From Heyndrickxia acidiproducens DSM 23148 (GTDB lineage Bacteria > Bacillota > Bacilli > Bacillales > Bacillaceae_C), in the NCBI RefSeq assembly GCF_000374345.1, contig NZ_KB893998.1, forward strand, positions 1 to 48,478: a stretch of 48,478 nucleotides of DNA. The letters are read 5' to 3'. Below, one piece after another: positions 1-7,783 of the stretch. Position 1 is the stretch's first letter; every line of letters starts with the position of its first letter. Position numbers and translations under genes: made by a program. The notes under the pieces are model-generated. The model was given only the letters and a program-made list of their open reading frames with translations, did no database searches and had not been told where the DNA came from.

Positions 1-2
1 GG

Positions 3-200
3 AAGAGAGTACGCACAAGATTTTATTGGCTCAAGAAATTAGGGATCAATAAAAGTAAAGCTTGGGAATGGGCAAACACAAGAAAAGGCTACTGGAGAAT
101 TGCCGGCAGCCATATCTTAACCAGAACCTTAACAAACGAACTCTTCCGAAGAGCAAGGTATATAAGTTTTCTGGATTATTATCTGTCTGTAAGGTCGTAA
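3..200 (+). CDS. Group II intron reverse transcriptase/maturase, C-terminal fragment
   Basis: Only the last 65 codons are in the window, in frame from position 3 to a TAA at 198-200. The translation contains KAWEWANTRKGYWRIAGSHI, the conserved C-terminal block of group II intron maturases (the region after the thumb/X domain), followed by LTRTLTNELFRRARYISFLDYY. The full family protein is about 420 aa and has RT, X and often HNH domains. The frame ends just before domain V, as expected when the ORF sits in domain IV. It would promote splicing and retrohoming of the intron RNA. Whether the whole protein is intact cannot be judged from this fragment. Confidence 0.85.
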   Translation, partial: KRVRTRFYWLKKLGINKSKAWEWANTRKGYWRIAGSHILTRTLTNELFRRARYISFLDYYLSVRS

Positions 201-208
201 ACTTTAGA

Positions 209-284
209 ACCGCCGTGTACGGAACCGTACGCACGGTGGTGTGAGAGGTCGGCTAATCAAATAATGATTAGCCTCCTACTCGAT
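209..284 (+). ncRNA. Group II intron domains V and VI
   Basis: Domain V folds as a 9-bp lower helix (209-217 with 232-240), a 2-nt bulge (230-231), a 4-bp upper helix (218-221 with 226-229) and a GAAC loop. A CGC triad at 211-213 sits where the catalytic triad is expected. Domain VI is a 9-bp helix, 251-259 paired with 265-273, followed by the 3' end CTACTCGAT. These are the active-site and branch-point domains of the ribozyme. Confidence 0.78.
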
Positions 285-307
285 CGTTCTAAAATAAAAT
301 AAAAAAA

Positions 308-593
308 TCGTGGAGTAAGAAGAGTATGTAATCGGATGCGGCACAGAGAGCCGGCATGGGTGGGAATCCGGCACGCTTACGATTACAGAATGGGCTTACG
401 AGAGATTTCCTGAATCTATAGTAGGGAAAGACGGCTTCCCCCGTTAACGGGATAGGGTATAAAAACGGGAGAGCCGTTTCGTACCCGAATGAGCGGAAAG
501 GTTGAAGGCCTTTCAAAAGGGGTGGCACCGCGTGAAAAGCGTCCTCTATCCAAACAGCAAAATGCTGCTGTTTGGGTAGGGGGCGTTTTTTTA
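308..593 (+). promoter_or_regulatory. T-box riboswitch (tRNA-Trp sensing) leader of the trp operon
   Basis: Stem I is visible: GTAAG (315-319) pairs with CTTAC (395-399) and GTAATCG (328-334) pairs with CGATTAC (380-386). The internal loop between them holds AGTA (323-326) on one side and AGAATGGG on the other, so the specifier codon is TGG (391-393), which reads Trp. The antiterminator T-box AGGGGTGGCACCGCG is at 518-532; its TGGC (523-526) complements the GCCA end expected of tRNA-Trp with discriminator G. A terminator follows at once. Uncharged tRNA-Trp should stabilise the antiterminator and turn on trpE-A. B. subtilis uses TRAP for this operon instead, so this is a different control mode. 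Confidence 0.93.
538..592 (+). terminator. T-box-controlled intrinsic terminator before trpE
   Basis: A long stem (arms about 539-559 and 563-584, containing CCAAACAGCA and TGCTGCTGTTTGG) is followed by seven T residues. It overlaps the 3' arm of the antiterminator, so the two folds are mutually exclusive. Confidence 0.92.
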
Positions 594-617
594 TTGATCG
601 AAAAAGGAGAGAAATTC

Positions 618-2015
618 ATGGAACAGAAAAATTACCAGTTTAAAATTGTCAAATTGAATGGTGATATTTTAACGCCGATTATGATATTTACGAGATTAAA
701 AGGAGCCGGAAAGTTCTTGTTTGAAAGCTCGCTGCCGAATGACAGCAACGGCCGCTTCTCATTTATCGGGTCAAAACCGGCGAAAGAATTCATCGGTACG
801 GCAGATACAGTAACTGTTATCGATCATATGTCGGGCAGGACGGAAAAGAAAACAGGAAAGCCGCTGGAGATTATAAAGGAGGCATTGCCCCGCATTGATA
901 TTCCGCTGCCGTTTCCATTTTACGGCGGCGCGGTCGGCTATATCGGCTATGATACCATCCGCCAGTATGAAGAGATCGGAGCAGTGCCGGAAGACGAAAT
1001 CGGCATTCCTGATTTGCATGTCATGGTGTACCAAAATGTCGCAGTCTATGATCATAAAAGCCAAACCGTCTACCTCGTCTCCATCCATGAAGACGGGCAG
1101 GTGATTGAAAAAAATCTGGAGGCGATGGAAAAAGCAATTTTTAAGCAGACAAAGGCAGAACCGTTTGTCGATTTGGGGCCGGTTGAATTTGTACCGTCCA
1201 TTGAAAAAGCAGCCTTTATGCAAATGGTGGAAAAAGCAAAGCAGCACATTGAAGCAGGGGATATTTTCCAGGTTGTCCTGTCGCAGCGGATGAAAGGAAA
1301 GCTTGACCACAACCCGTTTTATTTCTACCGGAAACTCCGGAAAGCCAATCCATCGCCATATATGTTTTACCTCGATTTTGGCAGCTATGTCGTGCTCGGC
1401 GCTTCCCCGGAAAGCCTGATAAAGACAAAAGGAACGACCGTTTATACGAACCCGATTGCGGGAACAAGGCCGCGCGGGCAGTCGGAAGCAGAAGACGTAT
1501 CCCTTGAAAAAGACCTGCTGCAGGATGAAAAAGAGCTGGCGGAACATAAGATGCTCGTTGATCTGAGCCGCAATGACTTAGGCCGTGTATGTGTGCCCGG
1601 CACCGTCCATGTCCATAAATATATGGCGGTCGAACGCTTCCAAACAGTCATGCACATTGTGTCGGAAGTCCAAGGCGAATTGAAGCAGGGGTACAGCGGC
1701 GTTGATGCTCTGGTGTCCTGCATTCCGGCCGGCACGGTGTCAGGCGCGCCAAAAATCAGGGCGATGCAGATCATCAATGAATTGGAAAAGCAAAAGCGCG
1801 GCATGTATGCAGGCGCGGTCGGTTATATCAATTTCAACGGGGATATCGATTTTGCACTGGCGATCCGCTCGCTCCTGATTAAGGGCCATACCGCTTACCT
1901 GCAGTCGGGTGCAGGTATTGTGTACGATTCGGATCCGGCGCAAGAATACCAGGAAACGCTCAATAAAGCAAAATCCATTCTGGAGGTGCAGGCAAATGAT
2001 TTTATTACTCGATAA
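618..2015 (+). CDS. trpE: Anthranilate synthase component I
   Basis: Converts chorismate and an amino group (from glutamine via TrpG) to anthranilate, the first committed step of tryptophan synthesis. The 465-aa product has the usual family length. Visible motifs are the N-terminal LFESS (34-38) of the Trp feedback pocket, GASPES (261-266), GTRPRG (282-287), DLSRND (315-320) and SGAPK (375-379) of the chorismate-binding domain. The ATG at 618 is preceded by AAAAAGGAGAG. An upstream in-frame ATG at 489 lies inside the T-box structure and is rejected. The gene overlaps trpG by 20 nt, suggesting coupled translation of the two subunits. Expression should follow tRNA-Trp charging through the leader. 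Confidence 0.96.
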   Translation: MEQKNYQFKIVKLNGDILTPIMIFTRLKGAGKFLFESSLPNDSNGRFSFIGSKPAKEFIGTADTVTVIDHMSGRTEKKTGKPLEIIKEALPRIDIPLPFPFYGGAVGYIGYDTIRQYEEIGAVPEDEIGIPDLHVMVYQNVAVYDHKSQTVYLVSIHEDGQVIEKNLEAMEKAIFKQTKAEPFVDLGPVEFVPSIEKAAFMQMVEKAKQHIEAGDIFQVVLSQRMKGKLDHNPFYFYRKLRKANPSPYMFYLDFGSYVVLGASPESLIKTKGTTVYTNPIAGTRPRGQSEAEDVSLEKDLLQDEKELAEHKMLVDLSRNDLGRVCVPGTVHVHKYMAVERFQTVMHIVSEVQGELKQGYSGVDALVSCIPAGTVSGAPKIRAMQIINELEKQKRGMYAGAVGYINFNGDIDFALAIRSLLIKGHTAYLQSGAGIVYDSDPAQEYQETLNKAKSILEVQANDFITR

Positions 2016-2595
2016 CTATGATTCTTTCACTTATAACTTGTATCAATATATATGCGAACTTGGCCGGGAAGTAAAAGTCGTCCGCAATGACCGGATCACG
2101 GTTGAGGAGATTGAAACACTCGCACCCGAGGCGATTATTTTATCGCCCGGGCCGGGAATTCCGGAAGATGCCGGCATTTCGGTGGAAGTGGTCCGGAGAT
2201 TATACCGGAAAATTCCGATCCTGGGCGTTTGCCTTGGCCATCAGGCGATTGGCTGCGCGTTCGGGGCAAAGATTGTGAAGGCAAAAGAAATCAAACATGG
2301 CAAGACATCGATGGTTGAACATAATGGGAGCGGCGTTTTTGCCGGCCAGCCCGCACCTGTCAAAGTCATGCGCTACCACTCATTAGTCCTGGATAAAAAC
2401 AGTATTCCCCAAGAACTGGAAGTAATGGCGAGATCTTTGGATGACGGGGAAATTATGGCGGTTAAGCATAAAAGCGCACCTTGTTACGGGATCCAGTTCC
2501 ATCCTGAATCGATCGGAACAGAAACCGGGAAACAAATGCTGGAAAACTTTTTACACGAAATGAGAAAGGATGAGCAATATGAAACCATATCTTGA
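1996..2595 (+). CDS. trpG: Anthranilate synthase glutamine amidotransferase component
   Basis: Class I glutamine amidotransferase of 199 aa that supplies ammonia to TrpE. The nucleophile is Cys79 in GVCLGHQ, and the His-Glu pair is in QFHPES near the C-terminus. The N-terminus MILLLDNYDSFTYNL is typical. The start at 1996 lies inside trpE with AGGTGCAGG upstream. In B. subtilis this subunit is encoded in the folate operon and shared with PabB. Here it sits in the trp operon; the sequence alone cannot say whether it also serves a PabB elsewhere. Confidence 0.94.
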   Translation: MILLLDNYDSFTYNLYQYICELGREVKVVRNDRITVEEIETLAPEAIILSPGPGIPEDAGISVEVVRRLYRKIPILGVCLGHQAIGCAFGAKIVKAKEIKHGKTSMVEHNGSGVFAGQPAPVKVMRYHSLVLDKNSIPQELEVMARSLDDGEIMAVKHKSAPCYGIQFHPESIGTETGKQMLENFLHEMRKDEQYETIS

Positions 2596-3604
2596 AAAAA
2601 TTTTAGCGCAAAAAAGCCTGACTTTTGCAGAAATGCAGGAAGCGTCAAGGGAATTATTTTCAGATGAAATAACGGAGGGGGAAATGGGCGCATTTCTGGC
2701 GACCTTGAAGTTTAAAGGGGAGACGGCCGAAGAAATTGCCGGGCTTGTCGAAGTGATCCGCGAAAAAGCCGTGCCGATCCCGTGTAAAGTCCGGGGGCTG
2801 ATGGATAATTGCGGGACAGGGGGAGACGGCAGCCACAGTTTTAACATCAGCTCGACATCGGCATTTGTGCTCGCCGGCGCCGGCATTAAAGTCGCAAAAC
2901 ACGGGAACCGCAGCGTTTCAAGCCGGACTGGAAGTGCAGATGTATTGGAAAACCTGGGAATCTCGTTATCTTTGCCAAAAGAGGAGGTTGAAAGCCTGCT
3001 TTCAAACATCGGGATTGTGTTCCTGTTTGCTCCGAATGTCCACCCGGCATTGAAAAAAATGATGAAGATCCGCAAAGATTTGCGGATCCCGACGATTTTT
3101 AACCTGATCGGGCCGCTCACCAATCCAATGAATTTGGAAACACAACTGCTTGGGCTGTACCGGCGCGATTTGCTTGCAACGATGGCGGAAGTGCTTGGCC
3201 GCCTCGGCAGAAAACGGGCGCTTGTCGTTAATGGCGCAGGCTTCCTTGATGAAGCATCCTTGTCCGGCGAGAACCACTTTGCACTTTTGGACGGCGGCAA
3301 GATCACAAGATTCACACTCTCGCCTGAAGATGTCGATCTTCCGGTTTATCCGAATGAAGCGATTCGCGGCGGGGATACACAAACAAACAGCAAGATTTTA
3401 CTTTCAGTGTTAAATGGCGAAAAGAGCCCTTACCGGGACACGGTGCTGTTTAACGCCGGGCTTGCAATATTTGCGGCCGGTAAAGCGGAGACGGTGAAAG
3501 AAGGCATCCGGCTGGCAGAAAAATGCATTGATTCAAAAGCGGCGCTGGAGAAACTGCACGCACTTGCCGAAGCCAGCCGCAACTTAACACAAGAGGTGAT
3601 CTGA
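2579..3604 (+). CDS. trpD: Anthranilate phosphoribosyltransferase
   Basis: Transfers phosphoribose from PRPP to anthranilate, the second pathway step. The 341-aa protein carries the glycine-rich PRPP/pyrophosphate loop GTGGDGS (79-85), an HGNRSVSS anthranilate-site segment and the conserved NPMNLETQLLG block. The ATG at 2579 is preferred because GAAAGGATGA lies 6-8 nt upstream. An in-frame ATG at 2570 would sit directly on that ribosome binding site. The gene overlaps the end of trpG by 17 nt, so the operon is translationally coupled here too. Confidence 0.95.
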   Translation: MKPYLEKILAQKSLTFAEMQEASRELFSDEITEGEMGAFLATLKFKGETAEEIAGLVEVIREKAVPIPCKVRGLMDNCGTGGDGSHSFNISSTSAFVLAGAGIKVAKHGNRSVSSRTGSADVLENLGISLSLPKEEVESLLSNIGIVFLFAPNVHPALKKMMKIRKDLRIPTIFNLIGPLTNPMNLETQLLGLYRRDLLATMAEVLGRLGRKRALVVNGAGFLDEASLSGENHFALLDGGKITRFTLSPEDVDLPVYPNEAIRGGDTQTNSKILLSVLNGEKSPYRDTVLFNAGLAIFAAGKAETVKEGIRLAEKCIDSKAALEKLHALAEASRNLTQEVI

Positions 3605-3605
3605 A

Positions 3606-5021
3606 TTGACATTTTTGGAAAAAATCCTGGCCGAAAAGCAAAAAGAAGTGGAGCGTCTGAAAGCGGACGGAGCCGTGTTTGAACCATCGGGAAGGAAAGC
3701 CGCTTCCTTGTATGAAACGTTTATGCATGCGGAAAAAACGAGTATTATTGCGGAAATCAAAAGGGCTTCCCCGTCAAAAGGCGATATTAAAACAAGTATC
3801 GATCCGGTCCGGCAGTCCATCCACTATGAAAAGGCGGGGGCCGGCGCCATTTCCGTCTTAACGGATGAAACGTTTTTCAAAGGCAGCGTCCAGGATTTAA
3901 AAGCCGTGAGTGATGCGGTTAAACTGCCGGTTCTTTGCAAAGATTTTATCATCGATGAAATCCAGATTGAGCGGGCAAAAGCAAACGGTGCAAGCGTCAT
4001 CCTTTTAATCGCGGCCGCACTTGCACCAAAGCGATTGAAACAGCTTTATGCATATGCACACAAACAGGGGCTTGAAGTGCTGCTTGAAGTGCATCATGAA
4101 GCCGAACTGGAAATTGCGCTTGCTATGGGTGCCAACATCATCGGCATCAATAACCGCAACTTAAAAACGTTTGAAGTGGACCTTGGCGTTGTAGAACGGT
4201 TGGCCGGAATGATCCGGGACCCGAACATTCTGGTTATCAGCGAAAGCGGGATCCGTACCCGAAAAGATGTCCTGCGCGCAGAAAAAGCAGGGGCAAAAGC
4301 GATTTTAGTCGGTGAAACATTCATGCGGGCGGGCGACCCGGAAAAAACAATCAAGCAGCTGATCGGTGTGCCTGAAAAACGGAAAGTGAAAATCTGCGGC
4401 ATCCGGACATTGGAAGCAGCAAAGGCTGCTGTCGAAGCAGGTGCGGATATGATTGGTTTTGTTTTTGCCGATAGCAGGCGGAAAATTACACCGGAAAAAG
4501 CCACACAGATTGCTGCACAATTACCCCGGGATATTGAAAAAGTCGGCGTGTTCGTGAATGAAAAGCCTGAAATAATTACAAAAATTGCCGATATCGCAGG
4601 CCTTGATTACGTCCAGCTCCACGGGGATGAAACGCCGGAACAGGTAGCCGCGATTCCTTACCCTGTCATTAAAGCCTGCGCCGTGCAATCACGGAAGGAT
4701 ATTGAGGGGCTGCAGGCTTATCGCTGTGATATGGTGCTATTGGACAGTCCTAAAGGGAAATACCGCGGCGGCAACGGAACCGCTTTTGACTGGGAACTCG
4801 CAAAAGATCTTTCCAAACACCGGACCGTCATACTTGCCGGGGGGCTCTCGGCGGAAAATGTTGCCGAAGCCATATTCACCGCCCGGCCGCAAATCGTTGA
4901 TGTTTCAAGCGGTGTTGAGACAGACGGGGAGAAAGATACGGAAAAAATCTTTGCTTTTACGGCGGCAGCCAAAAACGCATTCAATAAAATAGAGGAGCGT
5001 GACAGCTATGTTAACCTATAA
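3606..5021 (+). CDS. trpCF: Fused indole-3-glycerol phosphate synthase / phosphoribosylanthranilate isomerase
   Basis: One 471-aa reading frame carries two successive enzymes. Residues 1 to about 253 are IGPS (TrpC): [11 protein letters not shown] near 50-60, LCKDFIID near 110, [13 protein letters not shown] near 181 and [10 protein letters not shown] near 212. From about residue 259 it is PRAI (TrpF): KVKICGIRT with catalytic Cys264, VQLHGDE, then LLDSPKGK and [11 protein letters not shown]. The linker is only a few residues (GVPEKR). The order TrpF-after-TrpC matches the enterobacterial fusion, whereas Bacillus relatives usually have two genes. The start is TTG at 3606, with GAGGTGAT just upstream. 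It overlaps trpB by 14 nt. Confidence 0.93.
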   Translation: MTFLEKILAEKQKEVERLKADGAVFEPSGRKAASLYETFMHAEKTSIIAEIKRASPSKGDIKTSIDPVRQSIHYEKAGAGAISVLTDETFFKGSVQDLKAVSDAVKLPVLCKDFIIDEIQIERAKANGASVILLIAAALAPKRLKQLYAYAHKQGLEVLLEVHHEAELEIALAMGANIIGINNRNLKTFEVDLGVVERLAGMIRDPNILVISESGIRTRKDVLRAEKAGAKAILVGETFMRAGDPEKTIKQLIGVPEKRKVKICGIRTLEAAKAAVEAGADMIGFVFADSRRKITPEKATQIAAQLPRDIEKVGVFVNEKPEIITKIADIAGLDYVQLHGDETPEQVAAIPYPVIKACAVQSRKDIEGLQAYRCDMVLLDSPKGKYRGGNGTAFDWELAKDLSKHRTVILAGGLSAENVAEAIFTARPQIVDVSSGVETDGEKDTEKIFAFTAAAKNAFNKIEERDSYVNL

Positions 5022-6207
5022 ACAACCTGACAAAACCGGACATTTCGGTGCATTCGGCGGAAAATTTGTACCGGAAACGCTGATGCCGGCCATAAACGAA
5101 CTGGAGAAAGCGTATAAAGAAGCGATCCTTGATCCGGCTTTCCATGAAGAACTGGATGGCCTGCTTAAACAATATGTCGGCCGTGAAACGCCGCTTTATT
5201 ACGCGAAAAACTTAACGAAGCTTGGCGGCGGCGCGAAGATTTTCTTGAAACGCGAAGATTTGAATCATACCGGCGCCCATAAAATTAACAACACGGTCGG
5301 CCAGGCGCTGTTGACGCTCAGGATGGATAAAAAGAAAGTGGTCGCTGAAACGGGCGCGGGCCAGCACGGTGTCGCAACGGCAACTGTGTGTGCTTTGCTT
5401 GGCCTCGACTGCATGATCTTTATGGGCGAAGAAGATATCCGCAGGCAAAAGCTGAATGTTTTCCGGATGGAACTGCTCGGTGCTGAGGTGAGAAGTGTTA
5501 CGCAGGGGAGCGGCACATTGAAAGATGCGGTCAATGAGGCGCTGCGCTACTGGGTCAGCCATGTCGAGGACACCCATTATATTATGGGATCCGTTGTCGG
5601 CCCGCACCCTTTCCCGCAAATTGTCCGGGATTTTCAAAGCGTGATCGGAAATGAAACGAAAAAGCAAATTATTGAGCAAACCGGCAAACTTCCCGATGCC
5701 GTTGTTGCCTGTATCGGCGGCGGCAGCAATTCGATGGGCATGTTTTATCCATTTATAAAAGACGAAACGGTGAAACTGTATGGTGTGGAAGCAGGCGGCG
5801 CCGGTGTGGAAACCGGAAAACACGCGGCATCTTTAAGTAACGGCAAACTCGGCGTCCTGCACGGGATGAAGACGTATTTGCTGCAGGATGCGGATGGCCA
5901 GATCCAGGAAGCCTATTCTGTCTCGGCCGGACTTGACTACCCTGGTGTCGGCCCCGAGCACAGCTATTTGAAAAAGACCGGCCGCGTTACTTACACATCC
6001 ATTAATGATGAAGAAGCATTGCAAGCCTTCCAGTTACTTGCGAAAAAAGAGGGCATTATTCCGGCATTAGAGAGCGCCCATGCCGTCAGTTTTGCGATGA
6101 AACTGGCAAAGGAAATGGGAAAAGATGAATCGCTTGTGATTTGCTTATCAGGCCGCGGCGATAAAGATGTAGAAGCGGTCAGTGACTTGTTTGGAGGGAG
6201 AAAGTAA
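5008..6207 (+). CDS. trpB: Tryptophan synthase beta chain
   Basis: PLP enzyme of 399 aa that joins indole and serine to make tryptophan. The PLP lysine is Lys92 in HTGAHKINN, the ETGAGQHG active-site block is at 114-121 and the phosphate-binding GGGSNSMG is at 237-244. The N-terminus [16 protein letters not shown] is typical of class I TrpB. The ATG at 5008 has GAGGAG 10 nt upstream; an in-frame GTG at 4999 is too close to that site. The stop overlaps the trpA start by one base (TAATG). Confidence 0.96.
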   Translation: MLTYKQPDKTGHFGAFGGKFVPETLMPAINELEKAYKEAILDPAFHEELDGLLKQYVGRETPLYYAKNLTKLGGGAKIFLKREDLNHTGAHKINNTVGQALLTLRMDKKKVVAETGAGQHGVATATVCALLGLDCMIFMGEEDIRRQKLNVFRMELLGAEVRSVTQGSGTLKDAVNEALRYWVSHVEDTHYIMGSVVGPHPFPQIVRDFQSVIGNETKKQIIEQTGKLPDAVVACIGGGSNSMGMFYPFIKDETVKLYGVEAGGAGVETGKHAASLSNGKLGVLHGMKTYLLQDADGQIQEAYSVSAGLDYPGVGPEHSYLKKTGRVTYTSINDEEALQAFQLLAKKEGIIPALESAHAVSFAMKLAKEMGKDESLVICLSGRGDKDVEAVSDLFGGRK

Positions 6208-6998
6208 TGGGAAAACAAAAATTAACGGCAAGCTTTGAAGCAGTATCAGCACGAAATGAAAAAGCGTTTGTCCCTTATATCATGGCGGGGGATGGCGGGC
6301 TTAAAAAGACGCAGAAAAGGCTTGAATTTTTGGAGGCTTCAGGTGTTACGGCAGTTGAGCTGGGCATTCCATTTTCAGATCCGGTTGCTGATGGGCCAAC
6401 GATCCAGGCGGCAGGCATCCGGGCGTTAAAGGAAGGCACGACGCTGAAAAAAGTGCTCGACCATTTAAAAGCCCATCCGCGCCAGGTGCCAATTATCTTA
6501 ATGACGTATTTTAATCCGATTTTTTCATACGGCATCGAAAAGTTTACAGAAGATTGTGCTCAGGCCGGTGTTGACGGGCTGATCATTCCGGACTTGCCGC
6601 TTGAAGAAGAAAACGTTATGGCAGCGGAACTTGAGAAGAAGGATTTGGCCTTTATCCGCCTTGCTGCGATTACAAGCCCGGAAGAAAGGCTCAAGGAAAT
6701 CGCCGCCCGCTCGGAAGGCTTCCTGTATGCTGTTACGGTCACAGGCACAACCGGAAGCCGAACCCGTTTCCATGACAACATCGAAGCTTATTTAGCCCAT
6801 TTATCCGAAATCAGCAGCGTGCCGGTTCTGGCGGGATTCGGTGTTTCCACCCCCGAACATGTCCGCCATTTAACCGCTTATTGCGACGGGGTCGTAGCCG
6901 GAAGCCGAATCATTGAGCTTTTTGAAAAAGATGATCAGGTAACAATGAAAGAACTGATTGGAAGTGCAAAACGAAAAAACAGTTTGGCACAAAAATGA
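6207..6998 (+). CDS. trpA: Tryptophan synthase alpha chain
   Basis: Cleaves indole-3-glycerol phosphate and channels indole to TrpB. The TIM-barrel protein is 263 aa, the standard length. Catalytic Glu51 and Asp62 are in VELGIPFSDPVADGP, and LIIPDLPLEEE and the C-terminal phosphate loop (AGFGVSTPEHV, VVAGSRI) are present. GGAGGGAGAAAG precedes the ATG. This is the last gene of the trp operon. No strong plus-strand terminator follows immediately; the first hairpin is at 7225-7256, behind the DnaA-box array. Confidence 0.96.
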   Translation: MGKQKLTASFEAVSARNEKAFVPYIMAGDGGLKKTQKRLEFLEASGVTAVELGIPFSDPVADGPTIQAAGIRALKEGTTLKKVLDHLKAHPRQVPIILMTYFNPIFSYGIEKFTEDCAQAGVDGLIIPDLPLEEENVMAAELEKKDLAFIRLAAITSPEERLKEIAARSEGFLYAVTVTGTTGSRTRFHDNIEAYLAHLSEISSVPVLAGFGVSTPEHVRHLTAYCDGVVAGSRIIELFEKDDQVTMKELIGSAKRKNSLAQK

Positions 6999-7044
6999 AA
7001 TATTGTCAAGGTCAACTGATAAGCAAGAATGTGAAATGAGAGAT

Positions 7045-7215
7045 TTGCCCACAGATTTATTCACAGAGCAGTCCTCTAATTTTCAAGGCTCGCCAAGGTT
7101 ATCAACAATATACACAGTTTATGCACAGGATTTAACCACAATTTAATACACAGATTGGTGATGCTGTTTTTCCTTATATCATAACGAAAGCAATAAGTTA
7201 TACACATTATCCACA
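7045..7215 (+). promoter_or_regulatory. DnaA-box cluster (about nine or ten boxes, one orientation)
   Basis: The consensus is TTATNCACA. Exact matches are at 7057-7065 (TTATTCACA), 7119-7127 (TTATGCACA), 7198-7206 (TTATACACA) and 7207-7215 (TTATCCACA). One-mismatch copies are at 7099-7107, 7108-7116, 7132-7140 and 7144-7152, and a two-mismatch copy is at 7045-7053. All lie on the plus strand. The last two exact boxes are directly adjacent. This density cannot be explained by base composition alone. Such clusters bind DnaA and influence initiation timing in B. subtilis; a role here is inferred. Confidence 0.85.
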
Positions 7216-7224
7216 GTTTAAAAA

Positions 7225-7256
7225 ACGGGAGCCTGTTATTAAAACGCGGCTCCCGT
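7225..7256 (-). terminator. Intrinsic terminator of yfhD (possibly also trpA)
   Basis: The 9-bp stem ACGGGAGCC/GGCTCCCGT (7225-7233 with 7248-7256) is followed on the minus strand by TTTTTT. The plus-strand side is less T-rich, so it fits yfhD best but could act in both directions. Confidence 0.8.
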
Positions 7257-7261
7257 ATGGT

Positions 7262-7438
7262 TTATTGTTTGGCTCTTTTCTCTGCTGCTTGAGAACGGGC
7301 TTGTGCTTCACGGTCATCCTGGTCTGCAAGCACCTCGGAAAATTCGACATCCCTGCCGTCTATTTTCATATTCTTTGGTACCTGAGGAAGTGTAGCTTTG
7401 TTTTTATCACGTGTTTTATGTTTATGCGCTCTGCCCAT
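7262..7438 (-). CDS. yfhD: YfhD family small protein
   Basis: A 58-aa, highly charged, hydrophilic protein beginning MGRAHKHKTRDKNKATLPQV, which I recognise as the Bacillus YfhD family. Function is unknown; there is no membrane segment and no cysteine. The ATG at 7438 has AAAGGGG 7 nt upstream, while an in-frame ATG at 7459 has no such site. Its neighbours yfhE, recX, yfhH and sspK are in the same relative order as in B. subtilis, which supports the identity. Confidence 0.85.
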   Translation of the reverse strand: MGRAHKHKTRDKNKATLPQVPKNMKIDGRDVEFSEVLADQDDREAQARSQAAEKRAKQ

Positions 7439-7525
7439 GCTAAAACCCCTTTCAAGCACATTGTATGCGGAAAAACCCGCATCTTTAATGTTTGTTGAAA
7501 AGGCATTTGCTAAACAGGTAATTAT

Positions 7526-7645
7526 TTACGACCGTTTTTCTGTGTATCCGCCGGCACGGTCTGCTTTTTTAAACTCGCGCTGATAGGTCACTTCCTGCAT
7601 GCTCCGCAAATTGCTTTTGGTTTGTACCTTCTTATCTTTTGGCAT
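7526..7645 (-). CDS. yfhE: YfhE family small protein
   Basis: A 39-aa product beginning MPKDKKVQTK and containing SMQEVTYQREFKKADRAGGY, the pattern of the Bacillus YfhE family. It is very basic, without membrane segments; function unknown. AAAAGGAGG lies 8 nt before the ATG. It is transcribed in the same direction as yfhD, 87 bp upstream of it, and divergently from recX. Identity rests on similarity recalled from B. subtilis and on the conserved gene order. Confidence 0.82.
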   Translation of the reverse strand: MPKDKKVQTKSNLRSMQEVTYQREFKKADRAGGYTEKRS

Positions 7646-7670
7646 GGCAAATCCTCCTTTTGATCCCATT

Positions 7671-7711
7671 TCCATCAGCGGACAACCCCCACTGATGGAG
7701 GTTTCATTTTA
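7671..7711. repeat. Inverted repeat with flanking dispersed motif
   Basis: TCCATCAG (7671-7678) and CTGATGGA (7692-7699) form an 8-bp stem between the divergent yfhE and recX. The right arm runs into GGTTTCATTTTA. Related sequences occur near 32945-32985 and 37072-37093, so this looks like one copy of a small dispersed element. Confidence 0.55.
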
Positions 7712-7783
7712 GGATTAGTATTCCCCGTTTTAGCGTGAACTACACGATCGATGGTAAAATAAGAAATGAGAGGGGGGTTTTAT

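Larger units (their letters stand above)
1..284 (+). mobile_element. Group II intron, 3' end (5' part lies outside the window)
   Basis: This is the tail of a bacterial group II intron. It holds the C-terminus of the intron-encoded reverse transcriptase/maturase, then a domain V helix and a domain VI helix, and ends at the ACTCGAT 3' boundary near 284. The domain V pattern (CGC triad, 2-nt bulge) and the short gap to domain VI suggest class C, a class known to insert behind terminator hairpins. The orientation is the same as the trp operon that follows. The 3' boundary is inferred from the usual terminal sequence and not from an empty site. Confidence 0.82.

Noticed and set aside
62..244. Open frame of 60 codons at the left edge
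   Set aside because: It is out of frame with the maturase fragment, which has the recognised protein motifs, and it crosses domain V of the intron.
771..1547. Open frame of 258 codons on the minus strand
   Set aside because: It lies wholly inside trpE, has no ribosome binding site and an odd Cys/Phe-rich composition; it is a shadow of the trpE codon pattern.
7045..7215. Chromosomal or plasmid replication origin at the DnaA boxes
   Set aside because: No dnaA, dnaN, rep gene, or AT-rich unwinding element with DnaA-trio pattern is evident beside it; a DnaA-binding cluster is the safer reading.
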